A stretch of DNA of 64,000 nucleotides from Sinorhizobium garamanticum (GTDB taxonomy: Bacteria; Pseudomonadota; Alphaproteobacteria; Rhizobiales; Rhizobiaceae). The stretch covers positions 3,789,001 to 3,853,000 of the forward strand of contig NZ_CP120373.1 of NCBI RefSeq assembly GCF_029892065.1, given 5' to 3'. The notes beneath the pieces were generated by a model. The model saw only the letters and a list, made by a program, of their open reading frames with translations, searched no databases and was not told the DNA's origin. The position numbers and the translations under genes were made by a program. Positions 26,636-35,524 of the stretch are shown here, in pieces. Within the stretch, counting starts at the first letter, position 1. Every line of letters starts with the position of its first letter.

Positions 26636-26662
26636 AAAGGAAGGCCCGGTGAAAACCGGGCC
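26636..26662 (-). terminator. Terminator of the fadL-like gene
   Basis: GGCCCGGT (26643-26650) and ACCGGGCC (26655-26662) form an eight-pair stem with a four-base loop; on the minus strand it is followed by TTCCTTTT. It lies 22 bases after the stop at 26685. Confidence 0.8.
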
Positions 26663-26684
26663 TCAAACGCTCCAATCGATGAGA

Positions 26685-27974
26685 TCAGAACCTGACTTTT
26701 AGTGATGTAGATATCGCGCCGACGAAATCGTTGTCGAAGTCGTAGGTCACGTCGTCGCCGATCACCTGCCCCTCAAAGGTGACCGGTCCCGAGCTGCCGC
26801 TGGTCAAGATCCCGACACTTCCGGCAAGGCGAACTTCGACATTCTGGGTGGGTGTGTAGGACACGCCGGTGCCGACCAACCAAGTATCCGTCTGCGTGCC
26901 ATAGCCGTGGCTGGTACCGCGGTCCCAGGTGAGGCTGACTGCCCCGCTCCACTGATCGTTAAACTTGTGGCCAACGCCGCCGGTAACCGTCCAGCCGTCG
27001 CGATAAAGGAGGTCGAGGCTCGTCGGAAGCCGACCGGGACCAGGTTGATTGGGCACAAACCTCAGCACCTGCAATTGGCTCCAATCTGTCCACTTCACCG
27101 ATCCGAATGCAAGCCAGCCCGGAGCGATGCCGGACTGCACCTTGAGCTCCAAAGAATCCGGCATAGAGGCGGATCCATGAACGTCGTACTTCGTCCCGGG
27201 AACCACTACAGGACCGGCCGGGGTGGCGACGGGGAAACCCACTTGCCGCAAATCGATGAAGCCCGAAAGGTCGTCTAGATCGACGGCACTATTGTAGACG
27301 AGGCTCGCGCGCATGGCATATTCAGGAATTTCATACGCGACACCCGTTCGCCAACCCCATCCGCTGCCATCGAGTTCGAGTCGTCCAACACCAGAAAAAT
27401 CTGAAAACAGTGGCCCCGCAAAGGTATAGTCCTGAACGAGTCGCTCTTTGAAGCCGCCTACTTCCTGGTAGAAGACACCCCCAATCACACGAACGTACCC
27501 AGGCCCCATCTCCCACTTGTAGGAGCAGGTCGCAGCGTAATTGTCGCTTTCAACCTTAGTCTCGATGTTGTTGTTGGCGCCGGCCCAGTTCTGGCCAGGG
27601 TTGGTGTGGGCGCCCCAAGGCTGCGAGTAGTCCGCCATACAGTCAATACTGTCACCCAATGCAGCCTTAACGCCGATGCGGGGCGCCCAATAGTTTTCCG
27701 AATCGTCTGCGGTATTGGGACGATAGCTCAAGTCGCCGCCACCAAACTCTCCAGTCGCCGGGTTTGTATTGTCGGGATCCGTATCCCTTACATTCTTCAA
27801 CTTACGCTGCGGATTGACGTAGGTCGCAGTCGCCTCGGCAGCGTAGTCCGACGGGTCAAACAGCAGATCGATATTATAACCGCTGCGCTCAAGCCCCCCA
27901 GCGTGCGCAGCCGATACCGCGAGCATTCCGGCGACGACCGCCAAAATGCCCTGCTTCATTCCACTTTGAGCCAT
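26685..27974 (-). CDS. Outer-membrane transport protein, OmpP1/FadL/TodX family
   Basis: About 429 residues from MAQSGMKQGIL. The start is fixed by the strong site AGGGGAGGAG just upstream and by the signal peptide that follows (cleavage after SAAHA); the longer frame from 28100 is not needed. The mature protein is rich in alternating Gly/aromatic beta strands, has the FadL-type FGSVKWTDWSQLQ segment and a C-terminal strand ending in KVRF, as in outer-membrane barrels. FadL channels move long-chain fatty acids or other hydrophobic compounds inward. The ligand is unknown. Its base composition looks somewhat less GC-rich than its neighbours. Confidence 0.88.
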   Translation of the reverse strand: MAQSGMKQGILAVVAGMLAVSAAHAGGLERSGYNIDLLFDPSDYAAEATATYVNPQRKLKNVRDTDPDNTNPATGEFGGGDLSYRPNTADDSENYWAPRIGVKAALGDSIDCMADYSQPWGAHTNPGQNWAGANNNIETKVESDNYAATCSYKWEMGPGYVRVIGGVFYQEVGGFKERLVQDYTFAGPLFSDFSGVGRLELDGSGWGWRTGVAYEIPEYAMRASLVYNSAVDLDDLSGFIDLRQVGFPVATPAGPVVVPGTKYDVHGSASMPDSLELKVQSGIAPGWLAFGSVKWTDWSQLQVLRFVPNQPGPGRLPTSLDLLYRDGWTVTGGVGHKFNDQWSGAVSLTWDRGTSHGYGTQTDTWLVGTGVSYTPTQNVEVRLAGSVGILTSGSSGPVTFEGQVIGDDVTYDFDNDFVGAISTSLKVRF

Positions 27975-28432
27975 TAAGCTCCTCCCCTGCACTTTCAGTG
28001 TGCGACAATCCAGCTCATGTCGCGCTTGGCGGGGAGTATCCTCACGATTGCGTGAAATGGCAAACCGCCGACTCGCGGGATTGCTCGGCGGATAGGCCAT
28101 TAGATTGACGTAAGAATTTCAAGATCTAGACACAATTGCAGAATCCCGGAACGGTTTTCCAACGAAAGCCGGGCGTTCGGGATAGTTGAAAAAAATATTC
28201 CACTTCTACGGCGAAGTGTGACCGAGGAACAACAATTTCGCTTTTTGCGCCGTTTAGCCGCAAGCATCTTTGGGCAGGCCGCCAATAAAACCAAGGCGTG
28301 TATTGCAGCGCTCGATCGCGTCGGATCGAGATCTGATTCGAAGTTCCCGGTCGCATAATGGAAAATCCGCGGCACTTCTACCGCGGATTGCATTTGTTCT
28401 TCGGCGGAAAGGCGTGGGCCTCCCCTTTGCTT
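27975..28432. other. Intergenic region between valS and the fadL-like gene
   Basis: 458 bases holding the valS terminator (28361-28389), the fadL-like promoter region, and two further hairpins: a ten-pair stem with one bulge (about 28143-28183, arms ATCCCGGAACG and CGTTCGGGAT) and CACTTC/GAAGTG near 28200. A 97-codon minus-strand frame (28100-28393) overlaps these and has no recognisable protein features. Confidence 0.6.
28361..28389 (-). terminator. Rho-independent terminator of valS
   Basis: AATCCGCGG (28364-28372) pairs perfectly with CCGCGGATT (28381-28389); on the minus strand the stem runs into TTTTCC. It lies 44 bases after the valS stop. Confidence 0.8.
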
Positions 28433-31276
28433 TTAACCCGCTTCCGACACGCGGCTCAGCGCGACCCCAAGCGAATCCTTTTGCAGGTCCAGTTCCACGA
28501 GCCTCTCGCGCTCTGCCTCGACCAGTTCGGCCTTGGCGTTGGCGACGAACTTCTCGTTGGCGAGCTTGCCGAGAATTCTCTCGCGCTCGACCTCAACCTT
28601 GGCGATTGCCTTCTCCAGCCGGATTTTCTCTGCTGAAAGATCGATAAGGTTGCCGAGCGGAAGGCAGGCGGTCGCTTCGGCAATGACGATCTGGGCGCTA
28701 CCGCGCGGCGCCACTGCCGCGTGCTCGATGCTTTCCACTCTTGCCAGGCGCTTTATCGCCGAGGCATGCCGGTCGAGCCGCTCGCTCGTCAGTCCATTTG
28801 CACCGACGATCGCCAGCGGCGCGGTCGCCGCCGGCGGGACATTCATTTCCGCACGCACAGAGCGAATGCCCGAGACGAGATCGATCAGCCAGTTGATTTC
28901 GTCGGCGGCCGCATCATCCGCGTAGAACGCAGAGGGCCATTCGGCATGGCACAGCAGCGTATCACGCTCGCGTCCGGGACCAGCGGTCTTCTCCCAAAGC
29001 TCCTCCGTCATGAACGGCATGAACGGATGCAAGAGCTTGTAGGTCTCGTCCAGTACGTAAGCGACGCAGGCCTGCGACTCGCGCTTAGCCTCTTGGTCCT
29101 CGCCGTTGAAAACGGGCTTCAGCAGTTCGAGATACCAGTCGCAGAACTGGTTCCAGACAAAGCGATAGAGACCGCCAGCTGCCTCGTTGAAGCGGTATCC
29201 TTCGATCGCCTCGGTCACGTCGCGGATCGTTCGCGAAAGCTCGGTCAGAATCCAGCGGTTGATCGTCAGCGATGTGGCTTCGGGAATGAATCCTTCGCTG
29301 TTCGTCACGCCATTCATTTCGGCGAAACGCGTCGCATTCCAGAGCTTGGTGCCGAAGTTGCGGTAGCCGGCAATGCGGGCCGGGTCGAGTTTCACGTCGC
29401 GCCCTTGCGCCGCCATGATCGCCAAGGTGAAGCGCAGCGCGTCGGCGCCATATTCGTCCATCAGTTCCAACGGATCGATGACGTTGCCCTTCGACTTCGA
29501 CATCTTCTGGCCGTTCTTGTCGCGAACGAGCGCGTGGACGTAAACGGTGTGAAACGGCTCGACCGGCGTGCCGTCGGCGTCCTTCATGAAATGAAGGCCC
29601 ATCATCATCATGCGGGCGACCCAGAAGAAGATGATGTCAAAGCCTGTCACCAGAACGTCGGTCTGATAGTATTTTTCGAGTTCCGGCGTCTCGTTCGGCC
29701 AGCCGAGCGTCGAGAACGGCCAGAGCGCGGACGAGAACCAAGTGTCGAGGACGTCTTCGTCGCGCGTCAGGATTTCGCCCGGCTTGAAGTTTTCGAGAAG
29801 GTCTTCGACATAAGCCTTCATCGGCCCTTCATGCGCGAGATAATGCTGGATGGCGGCATGCAGTGCCTCTTCCTCGGTCTTCTCGACGAATACCTGGCCG
29901 TCGGGACCGTACCATGCGGGTATCTGGTGCCCCCACCAGAGTTGGCGCGAAATGCACCAGGGCTGGATATTCTCCATCCATTCGAAATAGGTCTTTTCCC
30001 AGTTCCTCGGAACGAATGTGGTCCGCCCCTCCTTGACCGCGGCAATCGCCGGCTTGGCCAAGGTCTTGGCGTCGACATACCATTGCTCGGTCAGCCGCGG
30101 CTCGATCGGCACACCGCCGCGGTCGCCATGCGGCACAGTGTGCCTGTGCGGTTCGATGTGATCGACGAGCCCCGCCTCTTCGAGGATCTCGACGATCATC
30201 CTGCGGGCCTCGAAACGATCCTTGCCTTCGAGCTGATCCCAGGCGCCGTGGAGCGCGGCCGGGTGATCGAGGCCTTCAAGGAAGTCCTCGTTGTTCTTGA
30301 GTGTGATCCGTCCATCCGCGGTGAGGACATTGACCTGGCGCAGCCCTCTCCGCTTGCCGACCTCGAAATCGTTGAAGTCGTGGGCCGGCGTCATCTTGAC
30401 GGCGCCGGTGCCAGTCGCCGGATCGGGGTATTCATCCGCAACGATCGGAATCCGTCGCCCGACGATCGGCAGGATCACGTGCTTGCCGACAATACCCTTG
30501 TAGCGGACGTCACTCGGATGGACCGCAACGCCGGTATCACCAAGCATGGTTTCCGGACGCGTCGTCGCAACGACGAGATAGTCGCGGGTTTCCCACTCCG
30601 TGGCGTTGCCGTCGTCATCGAAGGCCACCGGATGCTGGTAGGTGACGCCCTCTTCAAGCGGATACCGCAGATGCCAGAGATGACCATTGACCTCGACTTG
30701 TTCGACTTCAATATCGGAAATCGCCGTCTGCAGTTTCGGATCCCAGTTGACCAGGCGCTTATCGCGATAGATCAAGCCTTCCTTATAAAGGCTTACAAAA
30801 ACTTCGAGAACGGCATCGGACAACCCGTCATCCATAGTGAAGCGCTCGCGCGACCAGTCACAGGACGCTCCAAGCCGTTTCAACTGATTGAAGATCAAAC
30901 CACCGGATTCCGCCTTCCACTCCCATACCTTCTCGACGAAGGCTTCACGCCCCATCTCGCGCCGGCCGGGCAGTTGTCTCTGTGCGAGTTGACGCTCGAC
31001 GACCATCTGTGTGGCGATGCCGGCGTGATCCATGCCCGGCTGCCAGAGCACATCCTTACCGCGCATGCGCTCGAAACGCACCAGGATGTCCTGCAGCGTG
31101 TTGTTCAGCGCGTGGCCCATATGCAACGAGCCCGTCACATTCGGCGGCGGAATCACGATGCAGAAGCTCTCGGCGTCGGGTTTTGCCCCGGCGCCTGCAC
31201 GAAACGCGTTTTCTTCGTCCCACTTCTTGGCGATGCGCGGGTCGACGGCTGCGGAATCGTAGGTCTTATCAAGCAT
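28433..31276 (-). CDS. valS: Valine--tRNA ligase
   Basis: A 947-residue class I synthetase (from MLDKTYDSAAVDPRIAKKW; the longer frame from 31339 has no support). The HIGH-type motif lies in PPPNVTGSLHMGHALN (about residues 43-58), KMSKSKGN near residue 590, the editing domain (CP1) near 200-380, and a C-terminal coiled coil rich in Glu/Lys/Leu at about 880-940. It charges tRNA-Val and hydrolyses mischarged threonyl-tRNA. It sits 132 bases downstream of popZ and ends in a strong terminator. Confidence 0.98.
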   Translation of the reverse strand: MLDKTYDSAAVDPRIAKKWDEENAFRAGAGAKPDAESFCIVIPPPNVTGSLHMGHALNNTLQDILVRFERMRGKDVLWQPGMDHAGIATQMVVERQLAQRQLPGRREMGREAFVEKVWEWKAESGGLIFNQLKRLGASCDWSRERFTMDDGLSDAVLEVFVSLYKEGLIYRDKRLVNWDPKLQTAISDIEVEQVEVNGHLWHLRYPLEEGVTYQHPVAFDDDGNATEWETRDYLVVATTRPETMLGDTGVAVHPSDVRYKGIVGKHVILPIVGRRIPIVADEYPDPATGTGAVKMTPAHDFNDFEVGKRRGLRQVNVLTADGRITLKNNEDFLEGLDHPAALHGAWDQLEGKDRFEARRMIVEILEEAGLVDHIEPHRHTVPHGDRGGVPIEPRLTEQWYVDAKTLAKPAIAAVKEGRTTFVPRNWEKTYFEWMENIQPWCISRQLWWGHQIPAWYGPDGQVFVEKTEEEALHAAIQHYLAHEGPMKAYVEDLLENFKPGEILTRDEDVLDTWFSSALWPFSTLGWPNETPELEKYYQTDVLVTGFDIIFFWVARMMMMGLHFMKDADGTPVEPFHTVYVHALVRDKNGQKMSKSKGNVIDPLELMDEYGADALRFTLAIMAAQGRDVKLDPARIAGYRNFGTKLWNATRFAEMNGVTNSEGFIPEATSLTINRWILTELSRTIRDVTEAIEGYRFNEAAGGLYRFVWNQFCDWYLELLKPVFNGEDQEAKRESQACVAYVLDETYKLLHPFMPFMTEELWEKTAGPGRERDTLLCHAEWPSAFYADDAAADEINWLIDLVSGIRSVRAEMNVPPAATAPLAIVGANGLTSERLDRHASAIKRLARVESIEHAAVAPRGSAQIVIAEATACLPLGNLIDLSAEKIRLEKAIAKVEVERERILGKLANEKFVANAKAELVEAERERLVELDLQKDSLGVALSRVSEAG

Positions 31277-31408
31277 TTTTCGGCCAGTTTTTTTGGAGAT
31301 TGATGTCAGCGTTTTTGTAAACCGGAAGGCCCAGTGCAAGTCAACACGAACGGCAAAAAAGCCGCAAGCGATTACGCCCGCGACTTTGACTTTCCGCAGA
31401 AGCGCCGG

Positions 31409-32209
31409 TCAGCGACGAGGGCCGCGCGCGACGCGTTCGATTTCCTCGCGCACCAAACGCTCGACCAGGGTGGGCAGATTGTCATCCAGCCACTCCTGCA
31501 GCATCGGCCGAAGCATCGCTTCCGCAATCTCGTCGAAGGAACGCCTGGGGCCTTGCTCGACTGCATGAGCAAGATCTTCGAATGAGCGTGCCACCTGGCG
31601 GCTGACCGCCGGCGACACGATCGCGCTCGCCGGGGTCTCTTCGGCGTCGGCCATCTTCTCCCGAACGGTAGCCTGTGACGATGTGTCGGGCTCGGGAACT
31701 ATCCGCTCTCCGGCGACATCCCCGACGGCCGCGTCTTCCGCTCTCGTGGCGCCCGTGTTCACAGGGGTCGCTGGCGACGAGACCGCCGCCATTCGCGAGG
31801 TGATTACCGGATTGTTCTGCACCGGAGGCATCGGGGCCGGGTCGACGTGATCCTTTGAAACATAGTTCACTGCGTGACGTTCGGAAGCGGCTCTCACCCG
31901 TGCCGCGACATCGGCGAGGGAAAGCGGCGGCTGCGGCGAAGCCTGCGTTTCTGCCGCATTGCCGGTTGCTTCGACCGCCGACACGTACGATGGCGTCCTT
32001 GATGAAGAACGAGGCTCCTCGGATGCGCCGAACGCGACGGCCTCGATTTCCGAGTCGATTGTCAGTTCGATCTCGTCGCCGGCTTCGTCTTCGAACTCGT
32101 GCCGGACAGAGGATCCCATCTGCCCAGGCTCGTTGTTCTCGATGATCTTGCGAATGGACGCCAGAATCTCGTCCATCGAAGGTTCACGCGCGACATTGAG
32201 CTGTGCCAT
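31409..32209 (-). CDS. popZ: PopZ family polar organising protein (DUF2497)
   Basis: About 266 residues with the layout of PopZ: a short N-terminal helix (MDEILASIRKIIENN, about residues 12-26), a long acidic, Ala/Pro-rich disordered middle, and a conserved C-terminal three-helix block (SFDEIAEAMLRPMLQEWLD and LPTLVERLVREEIERVARG). In alphaproteobacteria PopZ forms a condensate at a cell pole that captures the ParB-parS complex and cell-cycle regulators. The ATG at 32209 is preferred to one two codons earlier for ribosome-site spacing. It lies between tolC and valS, the usual place in Rhizobiales. Confidence 0.85.
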   Translation of the reverse strand: MAQLNVAREPSMDEILASIRKIIENNEPGQMGSSVRHEFEDEAGDEIELTIDSEIEAVAFGASEEPRSSSRTPSYVSAVEATGNAAETQASPQPPLSLADVAARVRAASERHAVNYVSKDHVDPAPMPPVQNNPVITSRMAAVSSPATPVNTGATRAEDAAVGDVAGERIVPEPDTSSQATVREKMADAEETPASAIVSPAVSRQVARSFEDLAHAVEQGPRRSFDEIAEAMLRPMLQEWLDDNLPTLVERLVREEIERVARGPRR

Positions 32210-32370
32210 TTCCATCCTCGTTTGGTGCGGCCAAACACGGGCTCAAAAGCGTCCATGTGCCGATTTCAAACAGACCTTAAGTGAGTTCGTGGACGAAACA
32301 AACGTCACGAATCAACCATGGGGATTCTTGCACAGATTTGTTTTTTGGGGCAGATGCCGTCTGCCCCGCC

Positions 32371-32477
32371 TACTGCATGTTTCCTTAAATCGTAGCCGAC
32401 TTAAGGATAAAAACATGCAGCGATTCAAAGTGCTACAGCGTCCTTTGCGCGTCTGACTGAGACGCGCGGCGCTGTAG
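32371..32477 (+). repeat. Mosaic two-hairpin repeat, copy 3 (the best-preserved copy)
   Basis: Hairpin A pairs TGCATGTTT..CCTTAA with TTAAGG..AAACATGCA; hairpin B pairs CTACAGCG with CGCTGTAG and inner GCGCGTCT with AGACGCGC. They are joined by the GATTCAAAGTG core. It lies between popZ and the tolC 3' end. A separate GGGGCAG/CTGCCCC hairpin abuts it at 32347-32367. Confidence 0.88.
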
Positions 32478-32486
32478 TTCATGCGG

Positions 32487-33857
32487 TCAGCGGCCGTCGA
32501 CGGTCCGCAGGCCGAACCACTTGTCCTTGACGGCTTCGTAGTGCTCTTCGGAGCGATATTCGGCAACCGCGAGACCCTGGCTCTTGACGGTCAGCCGGCC
32601 CGTGGCGGCGAGCAGCGAGTAGCTCGCCACGACGGCGTCGCGCTGCGCAGCAGCGAGCGACTCCTGCGCGTCCAGAACATCCTGCTGCGAATCGAGCACG
32701 TCGAGTGTCGTACGTTGACCGACTTTTCGCTCTTCGATGACGCCCTCGAGCGCCAGGTTGGCGGCGGCAATCTGCGACCGGCTGGCAGTGATTCGGGCGA
32801 GGGCAGAATCAAGCTGGGCGTAGGCCGAGACGACAGTCTGCTGGACCGAAGCGCGCGCGGAATCGACGAGGATCCGCTGCTGACCCAGGATTTCCTTCGC
32901 TTGGCGGATCTGGCCATATTCAGCGCCGCCTTGATAGATCGGTACTTCCACCCGCGCAGTGATGCTCGCCGTCGTATCGTCCAGACCCTGACCGGCATTT
33001 CCGGTGTTGCGCGTTACTGCCCCCTGCAGAACGACGCCCGGCAGCATCGTGCCTTCGGCCGACTTTACCTGGAAGCCTGCCGAGTCGACAGCATACTGCG
33101 CAGCCAGAATCTGCGGGTTTTCCCGCAAGCCTGTAGCCACCGCCTGATCGAGGGATCTCGGCATGCTCTTGCTGGCCGGCGCCGGCTGCCTGATTCCCGT
33201 GGGAGCCGCGCCGACGATCTGCACGTAGACCGCTTCGCTTTGCTTCAACTGGGCTATCGCGCTTACCAGCAAGGACTGCGCGTTGGCGAGTTCCGCCTCC
33301 GCCTGGCTCACATCGGTACGCGTTCCTTCACCCACCTCAAGGCGAGCTTGCGAGGCATTCAACTGCTCTCTCAGGAACGCCAGGTTCTGCCTGCGAATTG
33401 AAACGACCTGCTGGTCGCGAGCGATATTGGCATAGGCCTGCGCTGCCGCAAGAAGGATCTGGATCTCGTTCGCCTTCAGCGTTTCACGGCTGGAGAAGAC
33501 GTTCGATTCGGCGGCCCTGACGTTGTTCAGTGTCTGGAACCCGTCGAAAATCATCTGGGTAATGCTAATGCCGAGCTGCCCGCTGTGAAGATCAAGTGTG
33601 CCCGTCTTCTCGATGTCGGTGCGGGTCAGCGTACCGGTCGCCGACGCGGAAATCTGCGGCCGGTAACCGGACTTGGCGATGGGTACCCCTTCATCGGTGG
33701 CGCGAAGGCCAGCACGTGCGGCGTTGAGATCCGGGTTGTTGGCATAGGCCTTCGCCATTGCGCCGGAGATCGTCTCAGCGAGCGTTGCGTGCGGCGCGAT
33801 CAGCACACTGGTCGAGACAGCCGCCCACAAGGCTGCTTTGCGGACAATCGACACCAT
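32487..33857 (-). CDS. tolC: TolC family outer-membrane efflux protein
   Basis: About 456 residues from MVSIVRKAALWAA, preceded by CGGAGGGAAG. The signal peptide is cleaved after HATLA. The mature protein has the two repeated OEP domains of the TolC trimer, including long helices with LAFLREQLNASQARLEVGEG and its repeat VIEERKVGQRTTLDVLDSQ. TolC is the outer-membrane exit duct for type I secretion and RND efflux; in Sinorhizobium it is needed for protein secretion, exopolysaccharide production and symbiosis. It lies 280 bases downstream of the PIMT-like gene. Confidence 0.95.
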   Translation of the reverse strand: MVSIVRKAALWAAVSTSVLIAPHATLAETISGAMAKAYANNPDLNAARAGLRATDEGVPIAKSGYRPQISASATGTLTRTDIEKTGTLDLHSGQLGISITQMIFDGFQTLNNVRAAESNVFSSRETLKANEIQILLAAAQAYANIARDQQVVSIRRQNLAFLREQLNASQARLEVGEGTRTDVSQAEAELANAQSLLVSAIAQLKQSEAVYVQIVGAAPTGIRQPAPASKSMPRSLDQAVATGLRENPQILAAQYAVDSAGFQVKSAEGTMLPGVVLQGAVTRNTGNAGQGLDDTTASITARVEVPIYQGGAEYGQIRQAKEILGQQRILVDSARASVQQTVVSAYAQLDSALARITASRSQIAAANLALEGVIEERKVGQRTTLDVLDSQQDVLDAQESLAAAQRDAVVASYSLLAATGRLTVKSQGLAVAEYRSEEHYEAVKDKWFGLRTVDGR

Positions 33858-34137
33858 CTTCCCTCCGATCAGCCGAGGCAGCGGCGCCGCCTCGCAATTT
33901 CCAGCAAGTCCGCTCCGGGCGGCCTGCATAATTACTGTGGTGACATGCTCGTGCCACCCATTGGCGAGCAAATCACTACCCCTGCGCTCTTTGAAACCCG
34001 GATTCGGTCTTGCGACAACTGTGCACTGACACTCTCAGCGGCCATTTCAAAAAGAAACAGAAGATACGTTGCCAATTGGCAACATTGCGATTTTGGTGAC
34101 AACACTTCTATGCTGAGTGTCACCAATATGAGGTGCC

Positions 34138-34797
34138 TCAGAAAATAAAAGAACGCTCACGGCGAAATCCGGGAAGAGGCTTAACGGCGGTGTTGAAGTC
34201 CGACCGTTCCGAGACCCTGCCGAATCCGCGCACATAAAGTTTCGCACGAGATGCGTTACTAAATCCTTCAACCGTCACGAGACGCCCGCCGTCGCGGAGT
34301 TGCGCGAAAAGGCCCTCGGGTATCGTTTCCACACCGCCGTTGATGAAAATCACGTCATAGGGCGATTCTGCGGCATAGCCTTCGGCAAGGTTGCCGGTCA
34401 CCACTGCGATGTTGTCATAGCCGAGGCGCGCAAGCGTCGCCGTCGCCGTCGCGGCGAGGCCCTCGTCGCTCTCCAGTGCGACGACAGAGCCGGCAATCAG
34501 AGATAGCAATGCCGAGGCGTAACCCGTCCCGCAACCGATCTCAAGCACAACGTCGGACTTGGAAATGCCAGCAAGCTGCAACAGCTTCGCCAGCGGCGAT
34601 GGCTCCATCAGATAGCGCGGCTCGGCGCCGCCAACGAGTTCGATGTCGGCATCGATATAGGCCAGTTCCTTCAATTTCGCGGGCACGAACTCCTCGCGAG
34701 GCACGGAAAGGAAGGCGGACAGCACCGAATGGGAAGTCACATCCGTGGTCCGGATCTGATGGTCGACCATCTTAATGCGCGCTGCTTCGAAGTTCAT
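34138..34797 (-). CDS. Protein-L-isoaspartate methyltransferase-like protein (tolC-linked paralogue)
   Basis: About 219 residues from MNFEAARIKMVDHQI, preceded by GAGGGCA. The N-terminus and VPREEFVP resemble PIMT, and the SAM motif I is VVLEIGCGTGYASALL (near residues 78-93). The GQTIS-type substrate loop is replaced by GGAEPRYLMEP, so canonical isoaspartyl repair is doubtful. It is one of two divergent PIMT-family members in this window (the other follows surE). Its position before tolC is a Rhizobiales gene order; whether it acts with TolC is unknown. Confidence 0.8.
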   Translation of the reverse strand: MNFEAARIKMVDHQIRTTDVTSHSVLSAFLSVPREEFVPAKLKELAYIDADIELVGGAEPRYLMEPSPLAKLLQLAGISKSDVVLEIGCGTGYASALLSLIAGSVVALESDEGLAATATATLARLGYDNIAVVTGNLAEGYAAESPYDVIFINGGVETIPEGLFAQLRDGGRLVTVEGFSNASRAKLYVRGFGRVSERSDFNTAVKPLPGFRRERSFIF

Positions 34798-34894
34798 GAT
34801 ACTGCCCTCGTGTCCCGGATAGGCGCGGCGCCCGTGTCCTGGAAATCCGCGCGATCTTGCGTCTGGCTGCCGATGCGCAGCCCGTTGCCTAAGC

Positions 34895-34923
34895 TCATAG
34901 ATCGGCGCATCGCCGGTTTCAAG
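34895..34923 (-). promoter_or_regulatory. Candidate promoter of the PIMT-like gene
   Basis: On the minus strand CTTGAA is followed after 17 bases by CTATGA, near the Sinorhizobium sigma70 consensus CTTGAC-N17-CTATAT, about 98 bases upstream of the ATG. Confidence 0.45.
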
Positions 34924-35094
34924 CGACAGCGACATTTCGGAAAGCAAAAAGGGAAAGACGGCAACGGCTCACGACAAGAGCCGCACCCCCTCCGGCACTC
35001 AAAACGGAGCGTTCAAAGATTCGATTTCAGTAAAACAGGTAGCCCTCGAAGCGTTGCGACAAATCTTAAAACAGAGGCCGCAGGTAGCCGGTGG

Positions 35095-35520
35095 CTAGCG
35101 CCCTGGCGCCGCCTCGAGACCGACAAGAGCGATCTTGCCGTAGCCTGCGCCTTGAATGAGATTCATCACCGTCATCAGCTCGCCGTAATCGACCAGCCGA
35201 TCCGCGCGCAGGAGCACGCGCGTTTCCGTGTTCCCATTCGTTATCCGATGGAGTTCCGAAACGAAGCTTTCGCGAGCCGTTTCCTCGTTGCCGATCGCCA
35301 GCGTCAGGTCTGCCTTCAGCGTCACGAAGAGCGGCTTATCGTCTCTTGGCGCGGGCTTGGCCACGGATTGCGGCAGATCGACCTTCATGTCGACAGTCGC
35401 CAGGGGTGCAGCAACCATAAAGATAATCAGCAAGACAAGCATGACGTCGATGAAGGGCGTCACGTTGATCTCGCTGTTCTCTTCGAGATCGCCACCGCTT
35501 TCGGATATCTTTCCCGCCAT
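35095..35520 (-). CDS. exbD: TonB-system / TolR-type proton channel subunit ExbD
   Basis: A 141-residue protein with one N-terminal membrane helix (about residues 22-42) containing the conserved aspartate in NVTPFIDVMLVLLIIF, followed by a periplasmic domain. It forms the proton channel with ExbB that powers TonB-dependent uptake of iron complexes. It lies four bases downstream of exbB. No tonB gene is present nearby, so TonB must be encoded elsewhere, as is common in rhizobia. Confidence 0.93.
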   Translation of the reverse strand: MAGKISESGGDLEENSEINVTPFIDVMLVLLIIFMVAAPLATVDMKVDLPQSVAKPAPRDDKPLFVTLKADLTLAIGNEETARESFVSELHRITNGNTETRVLLRADRLVDYGELMTVMNLIQGAGYGKIALVGLEAAPGR

Positions 35521-35524
35521 CGCC

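Larger units (their letters stand above)
26207..26684. other. Intergenic region between exoR and the fadL-like gene
   Basis: 478 bases containing the exoR promoter region, a perfect 15-bp inverted repeat (26472-26566), a 12-bp palindrome CATTCATGAATG (26581-26592) and the terminator of the fadL-like gene. A 61-codon plus-strand frame (26404-26589) runs through the inverted repeat and is not credible as a gene. Confidence 0.7.

Noticed and set aside
28100..28393. 97-codon minus-strand frame upstream of the fadL-like gene
   Set aside because: It overlaps the valS terminator and leader hairpins, and its protein has no recognisable features.
28721..31303. 860-codon open frame on the plus strand
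   Set aside because: It is antisense to valS, has biased low-quality composition and no family features; long antisense frames are common in GC-rich genes.
32347..32367. GGGGCAG/CTGCCCC hairpin beside a T-run, considered as a terminator
   Set aside because: The T-run precedes the stem on the plus strand and becomes an A-run after it on the minus strand, so it fits neither direction.
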